From Caldilineaceae bacterium bin34 (GTDB lineage Bacteria > Chloroflexota > Anaerolineae > Caldilineales > Caldilineaceae): a stretch of DNA of 36,646 bases. Each line of letters begins with the position of its first letter. The first letter of the stretch is position 1. The translations under genes and the position numbers were made by a program. The stretch spans positions 1-36,646 of the forward strand of contig MPMO01000050.1 in the NCBI GenBank assembly GCA_002238555.1, read 5' to 3'. Below the pieces are notes generated by a model. It ran no database searches, was not told the origin of the DNA, and was given only the letters and a program-made list of their open reading frames with translations. Positions 31,701-36,646 of this stretch are shown here, piece by piece.

Positions 31701-33044
31701 TCGCGTTTCGGGTTGGACACCCTGCTGACCCGCGACGTGGCCCGCGACAAGGATCTGTCGAGTCGGTACCTGACCAACGTATGCGCCCTGCGCACCCTCA
31801 TCTGGGCCGGCGCCACCATTGCCATGGTCGGCGTGACCCTGGGTTTCCGACAGGTGGACCGCATCACGGACGTGGAAGTCGTCACCATCGTGATCTTCTC
31901 CCTAGCCATGCTCTTCGCCGGCTGGTCGGATGCCCTGAGCGCCGCCTTCCATGCCTGGGAAAAGATGGAGTATCCGGCCAGCCTGACCACGGTGTCCACA
32001 CTCCTGCGCTCCGGCCTGGGCGCCCTAGTCCTGCTGTTGGGCTGGGGACTGCCCGGCATTGCCTGGGTGGCCGTGGCCACCGTCGTGATGCAGGTTGTCT
32101 GGTTTTATGTCATGTTGCGGCGCACACTGTTCCATTGGCACTGGGAATGGGACTGGCCCCTGCAGCGCTGGATGCTGGCCAACGGCTTCCCGTTCATGCT
32201 CAACTCCCTGCTGGCCACGGTGCTGTTGAACATCGACATCTGGATCCTGCGGCTGATGTCCGGGGAGGTCGCCAGCGGCCTGTACAGCGTGGCCCTCAAG
32301 TACCGCTTCGGGATCACGTTGATCCCCAGCATGTTCAACTTCGCCATCTTCCCTTTGTTTTCCCGCTACGCCCGCCAAACCGGCGACGGCCTGATGGGGG
32401 CCTATCGGCTGAGCATCCGCCTGCTGACCTTGGTCAGCGTGCCCATCGCCTTCGGCACCACGCTGCTGGCCAAACCCCTGGTGCTGGTGGTGGGCGGGTC
32501 GGAATTCCTGGGGGTCGAAGAGACGTTCGCGATCCTTGGACGCAGCTATACGTTCACCGGCGGATCCCATCTGGCGTTGCAGGTGGTGATTTGGACCATT
32601 GTCTTCAACTTCATCAATGCAGTCACGCAATACGTCCTGATCGCGCTCGACCAACAGCGCTATCTGACCAAGGCGTTCATCGCTGTGGTTGCGTTCAATG
32701 CCGTCGGCAACCTGTTGTTGATTCCGGTGTTCGGTTATACGGGGGCCGCGGTCGTGACAATCCTCAGTGAAATGTTCCTGTTCATCCCCTTCCAAATCGG
32801 CATCCGCCGACACCTGGGCAGTGTGGCCTGGCTCCCCCTGGTATGGAAGCCGGCGGTCGGACTGGCTGTCATGGCGGTGCTGTCCGCGGGCCTGGGCCAA
32901 CTCGGCTGGTCCGTCTGGTTGATCTTCCTGGCCGCCAGTGCCTCATACCTGGCAACCTTGTACGCCACCGGCGAAGTCCGCTACCTGATGGACCGGTTGC
33001 CCCTGTCCAACCTCAAGGCATTGATCAGGCCTATCGAAAGCTGA
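28800..33044 (+). CDS. YfhO-like membrane protein fused to a Wzx/MATE-type flippase
   Basis: 1414 residues in one unbroken frame. Residues 1 to about 900 resemble the YfhO family: a membrane segment (LALALLPILWYSPVLLAPW), then a large loop with YDTLAVTDPWRGLYPG and GIIPLWNPHLLTGVPFLAGG, more than a dozen further membrane segments, and a soluble C-terminal part with NVKYLLTEHRVG and WLVVGDAWFPGWKAWL, as in YfhO/GT-C-like proteins implicated in glycosylating surface polymers. From about residue 915 (VAKNFLVPLNLTLMTRIIDF) begins a complete 500-residue polysaccharide-export flippase of the Wzx/MOP superfamily (YVRQLGPVGTGQFAFVVALY, FGLDTLLTRDVARD, NFAIFPLFSRYAR). The two are normally separate genes. 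The fused product should sit in the inner membrane. The role in surface-glycan assembly and export is inferred. Confidence 0.85.
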   Translation: MKLLRQHKADLRAVLALALLPILWYSPVLLAPWTGLTILPYDTLAVTDPWRGLYPGVVPHNHAIADAILHHNAWHHLLHGYLQAGIIPLWNPHLLTGVPFLAGGEAGLLYPLSLLWLMGEPDVAFAAYAAIHGSLAGIGMYVLGRSLGLHPWAALTGGLAWACGGYMATRGAYPTVLAIAAWLPWLLAMAEVILGKQEAKGTVSFRPIPYLLVGAVAIAMGTMAGNPELLLYAVVFCTAYILLRLVGLYLNLVRDMRGAALAAAELESMDAPDVPGWWQSAALHRVAKQSMWMALMLVLGLGMAAVQIIPFAENWLFSYRDTTATFQQVSNLAWPKRQLLTLWVPNAFGNPTHHQWFDIWNLRWTDAPLHRFGRDTQSFDYGLRNYSVGATYVGLLLWPLTTLGVWSCFRRGGLAGAQRRTLWFCLAIGLLALSFTLGLPTYRLLHALPIWNTVLSAYNWTLIFSFCLTLAGAVGCQALFNACTANRSRSGVRTVAAVCLVMAAACLVLFAVAWLNPDFLERPIRQLFWLSEYMRHMFGQPRLFVGYQLRNLLHLALAACGAGLLLWRFGRSARTGWGTASAILPLLACLLLVADLYVAHGRYLTGADRSVSPADPLPGVAEFLAEREEHDYEWRLTTLSPRARRPWKANLGFYFGWHDLRGKTGLIPAQFQAVFSELGVPGWRGHEVDLRMDRAGYLYSEFGSPSFLDSPLLDLWNVKYLLTEHRVGRPGWQEVYRDDHAGIYENTDVLPRAFLVPAAMRTGDSGTTLADLDVRTTVLLEDMPSPQAGDPSADLTASLARMDAYSPNELRIRVETDPATWLVVGDAWFPGWKAWLIPDGTAEGRETRVLRANGSLRAIELPAGFRGDVRMAYEPGSLRMGLFFSFLAAACALMMLLWWSWGRWRRPDTQLTEATVVAKNFLVPLNLTLMTRIIDFAFAMFYVRQLGPVGTGQFAFVVALYGVFELISRFGLDTLLTRDVARDKDLSSRYLTNVCALRTLIWAGATIAMVGVTLGFRQVDRITDVEVVTIVIFSLAMLFAGWSDALSAAFHAWEKMEYPASLTTVSTLLRSGLGALVLLLGWGLPGIAWVAVATVVMQVVWFYVMLRRTLFHWHWEWDWPLQRWMLANGFPFMLNSLLATVLLNIDIWILRLMSGEVASGLYSVALKYRFGITLIPSMFNFAIFPLFSRYARQTGDGLMGAYRLSIRLLTLVSVPIAFGTTLLAKPLVLVVGGSEFLGVEETFAILGRSYTFTGGSHLALQVVIWTIVFNFINAVTQYVLIALDQQRYLTKAFIAVVAFNAVGNLLLIPVFGYTGAAVVTILSEMFLFIPFQIGIRRHLGSVAWLPLVWKPAVGLAVMAVLSAGLGQLGWSVWLIFLAASASYLATLYATGEVRYLMDRLPLSNLKALIRPIES

Positions 33045-33112
33045 CATTCGGCCCCACATGACGACATGTACCTTGTGTTTGGAAAGCCTGGCCAACACCA
33101 GTTAGGAATGAT

Positions 33113-33537
33113 TTGAGCTCAACGTTGGCCATCGAGAAGCGTTCCAGGGCGCGGTCGGCGGCGTGGCGCAGTTCGAGCCGGGTTCCAGGCAAGGGCCGCG
33201 AGCACGGCGTTGCTGTGGAAGTGGTGGCGGTCGCCGAAGCGGGCCAGGTTGCGGTGCGTGGGGCGAACCGGCAGGCCGGTCAGCAGCGGCAGCAGGGCGT
33301 TGAGGTAGTTCCCTTTGCGGTTTGCCGAAGGGCAGGTCGGCCAGTATAGTGGGCAGCAGGGGCACGGGATACCTCCCGGGATGATGTGGTGGTAGTACTC
33401 ACACCATAGCAGGAGCCGTGCCCCCCTCACTGACCTTTGGCCGTCGTTTCCCTCGGGGTTCCCGCAAGCAAAGATAGGGAGATTGATCCCTGCTCGGGCC
33501 GAGGGATTCCTTATCTCGAAAACTGTTCACACCATTG
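33113..33537 (-). mobile_element. Internally deleted IS4-type (YREK) element remnant
   Basis: The stretch 33113-33225 matches the 3' part of the transposase at 35315-35425. It then jumps, at residues RFGDR followed by HHFHSNAVLAAL, to the element's 5' part, and ends at the 26-bp right terminal repeat 33512-33537 (one mismatch to 36621-36646). The central two thirds of the transposase and the left terminal repeat are missing. It leads directly into the promoter region of the ATPase gene. Confidence 0.8.
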
Positions 33538-33616
33538 ACACCAGCACCAACACAAGATCTGTTACACTAGCGCCAGATGCTGCGTGTGAAGCAGTCACAA
33601 CAAAAGGCAACTGGCT

Positions 33617-34753
33617 ATGTGCTCACAATCATCATCGACAAATCTGCATCTTCCCAGTTTGTCAATCAAGGGTTTCAGGGGGATTCGGGACCTTGCCATT
33701 AAACGCTTGGGACACGTGACGCTCATCGCCGGGAAGAACAATTCCGGCAAAACGTCTATACTTGAAGCCGTTCGTCTTCTTATGGAAGGCGGATCACTTG
33801 GCACTATTCGCGAAATACTCCAACTTCGCGAAGAAAACATATCTTTGGAAGAAGAAACAGAAGGCGTTGCCTTCCCTGCTTCTGCCTTGTTTCACGGATT
33901 TCCTGAATTAGATGCGATTTCACAACCAATTCTTGCTTCAACCTGTGATGACTCACGTCAGTTGAAGATGGAAGTAAAGTGGTTTCTGGAAGAATTCGAC
34001 AAAGAAGGCATTCACAGGTTAGTTGCAGAAAAAGGAATTTCTGAATGGATGCCTGACCACATCCCTGCTTTAGTGGTCACGGCAGAAGAAGAAGAAGGCA
34101 AAGTCTATACAGTTGACAGACTCTACAGACTTATTTCTGATCGCAGTATCCGTTCCTATTTCGCATCCAGCCAAAAACCTCCGTTGTCCAGATTCATTAA
34201 TTCCTCCAGCACAGAGCGAACATCAACTCTAGGATCATTGTGGGATAACATCTCGCTGACTGACAAAGAGCCGTATATTTTGGAAGCGTTGCAAATCATA
34301 GATGAAAGCATTTCTGCCGTCTCCGTGATTGGCGACCCATCACTAAGAAATCGCCCCAGACGGGCCATAGTGCGCTCAAAAGAATTCTCGCGGCCGGTTC
34401 CACTACGCTCTTTCGGCGACGGCTTGAACCGTCTTTTTGGCATCATTCTTTCACTCGTGAACATCAGTGGCGGAGTTCTGCTAATTGATGAATTTGAAAA
34501 CGGCTTGCATCATACAATCCAGACGGAGGCGTGGAATTTGATATTCCGCCTAGCCAAAAAGCTGAACATCCAGATTTTGGCTACCACCCACAGTTTCGAC
34601 AGTGTAGTCACTTTCGCGCGAGTTGCGGTTGCTCATGAGGAGCTTGATGGGCTTTTGGTGCGCATTGACCAATTCGGAGACCAAATGCGCGCAGTGGAAT
34701 ACACAGAGCAAGACCTTCAGGTTGCAGCTCTCCAGCGAATCGAGGTTAGGTGA
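33617..34753 (+). CDS. OLD/AAA_15-like ATPase
   Basis: 378 residues. SIKGFRGIRDLAIKRLGHVT leads to Walker A GKNNSGKTS (39-47), an insertion with Glu-rich segments (about 80-200), a signature-like SFGDGLN (265-271), Walker B GVLLIDEFENGL with D291 and E292, and ILATTHS (His-switch, about 319-326). This is the ABC-type ATPase plan of OLD, GajA and the AAA_15/AAA_21 group. Such ATPases normally sense phage or bind DNA ends and act with a TOPRIM nuclease. Here the TOPRIM partner is the next gene, with TGATG overlap. ATG 33617 has AAGG 11 bases upstream. The gene is clearly more AT-rich than its neighbours and sits between two copies of one IS, pointing to recent transfer. Confidence 0.85.
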   Translation: MCSQSSSTNLHLPSLSIKGFRGIRDLAIKRLGHVTLIAGKNNSGKTSILEAVRLLMEGGSLGTIREILQLREENISLEEETEGVAFPASALFHGFPELDAISQPILASTCDDSRQLKMEVKWFLEEFDKEGIHRLVAEKGISEWMPDHIPALVVTAEEEEGKVYTVDRLYRLISDRSIRSYFASSQKPPLSRFINSSSTERTSTLGSLWDNISLTDKEPYILEALQIIDESISAVSVIGDPSLRNRPRRAIVRSKEFSRPVPLRSFGDGLNRLFGIILSLVNISGGVLLIDEFENGLHHTIQTEAWNLIFRLAKKLNIQILATTHSFDSVVTFARVAVAHEELDGLLVRIDQFGDQMRAVEYTEQDLQVAALQRIEVR

Positions 34754-35061
34754 TGATAGTCAATCCCAATGAAAAGGCTCGCGTTCTGCTGGTAGAAGGT
34801 CAAGACGATAAGCATATGGTTTGGCAGCTATGCCAGAAACGCCCTGCTTTGTTCCACGTGGAAAGGCTGGGACATGATATGAGTGTAACCTTAAAGTCCA
34901 ATTCACAAACCTTTGCCATCAAAGAAATGGGCAGCCAATCCGATTTCCTTGAAGCTCTCCGCGGGGAAGTGGTGACTTTAGATCGGCAGGTCTTGGGTAT
35001 TGTGCTGGATGCTGACCGGGATTTGAAGGATTGTTGGTCCAATCTCAAGGAGCATCTCTCT
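34753..35061 (+). pseudogene. TOPRIM (DUF3226-like) protein, interrupted by an IS
   Basis: The ATG at 34753 overlaps the ATPase stop (TGATG). The first 103 codons carry VLLVEGQDDKHMVW with Glu15 and IVLDADRDLKDCW with Asp86/88/90, the acidic cluster of TOPRIM folds in DUF3226/DUF4435-type proteins. The sequence is then cut at 35062 by the terminal repeat of an IS4-type element. The remaining half should lie beyond the window end. A TOPRIM nuclease paired with an OLD-like ATPase is the usual composition of split OLD/PARIS-like defence modules. With its partner gone the pair is presumably non-functional in this strain unless the IS excises. Confidence 0.8.
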
Positions 35062-35185
35062 CAATGGTGTGAACAGTTTTTGAGATATACGTTGGCAGGG
35101 GCGGTCGCTCCGGCGGGGCCGGACCGGGGTGGCGGACGCTGGAACCAGGCAGGCCGCGGCGAATCCCGGGGGATTCGCCGCCGAT

Positions 35186-36526
<1,341 letters not shown>

Positions 36527-36646
36527 AACAGGAGCCGTGCCCCCTTCAGCGGCCGCCGCCCCAGGCCTCCGCGCAAGCCAAAATAGGAGAATTAATCCCC
36601 ACCCAGGCCAAGGCAATCTTTATCTCAAAAACTGTTCACACCATTG

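Noticed and set aside
33535..33568. TTGACA formed across the IS end with TACACT downstream, a possible hybrid promoter for the ATPase gene
   Set aside because: The spacer is 22 bp, far from the usual 16-18 bp, so I do not call it a promoter.

Overview
The window is GC-rich bacterial DNA with two accessory, insertion-sequence (IS)-laden flanks (about 1-17.9 kb and 33.1-36.6 kb) around a well-kept chromosomal block (about 17.9-33.0 kb). The block carries trmFO, RecD2, a DUF1385 membrane protein, an S4 protein, GNATs, a GT4 glycosyltransferase, a HAD phosphatase and a giant YfhO-flippase membrane protein. That set, with an Uma2-type nuclease and an ankyrin lipoprotein, would fit a Chloroflexota-like or related free-living or symbiotic bacterium. 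This is inference only; there is no rRNA or other phylogenetic marker here. I saw no tRNA, rRNA or CRISPR array.

Left accessory flank. It holds an ISAs1 3' fragment, a truncated small gene, an Uma2 nuclease, a decayed helical-repeat gene cut by a complete but internally deleted ISAs1 element, an IS982 pseudo-element with a 116-bp internal duplication, and a tight three-gene operon of unknown function. Then come more ISAs1 and IS4-type debris and a two-gene cassette: a SocA/YwgA-like winged-helix protein followed by a proteasome/HslV-like Ntn-hydrolase. Beyond it lie an HNH endonuclease remnant split by an intact IS4-family element, a lipoprotein of about 25 ankyrin repeats with a decayed paralogue upstream, and another ISAs1 fragment.

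Core. On the minus strand are RecD2, a sugar-phosphate isomerase-like TIM barrel and a conserved hypothetical. Divergently on the plus strand is the DUF1385 protein, converging on an S4-domain gene. An S4+GNAT unit is tandemly duplicated with an exact 1281-bp offset; the second GNAT is kept and the second S4 gene is decayed. The second GNAT overlaps a GT4 glycosyltransferase, which overlaps a HAD phosphatase, followed by trmFO. A 1414-residue protein then fuses a YfhO-like multi-membrane region to a Wzx/MATE-like flippase.

Right flank. A deletion derivative of an IS4-type element precedes an AT-richer two-gene pair, an OLD/AAA_15-like ATPase and a TOPRIM (DUF3226-like) protein. This resembles split OLD-type anti-phage modules. 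The TOPRIM gene is interrupted after about 103 codons by a full copy of the same IS4-type element, whose outer end is the last base of the window and whose transposase gene contains implausible poly-G tracts.

Most promising for novelty: the Ntn-hydrolase/adaptor cassette, the YfhO-flippase fusion, and a short ISAs1 segment at the catalytic aspartate that is nearly identical in two otherwise divergent copies.
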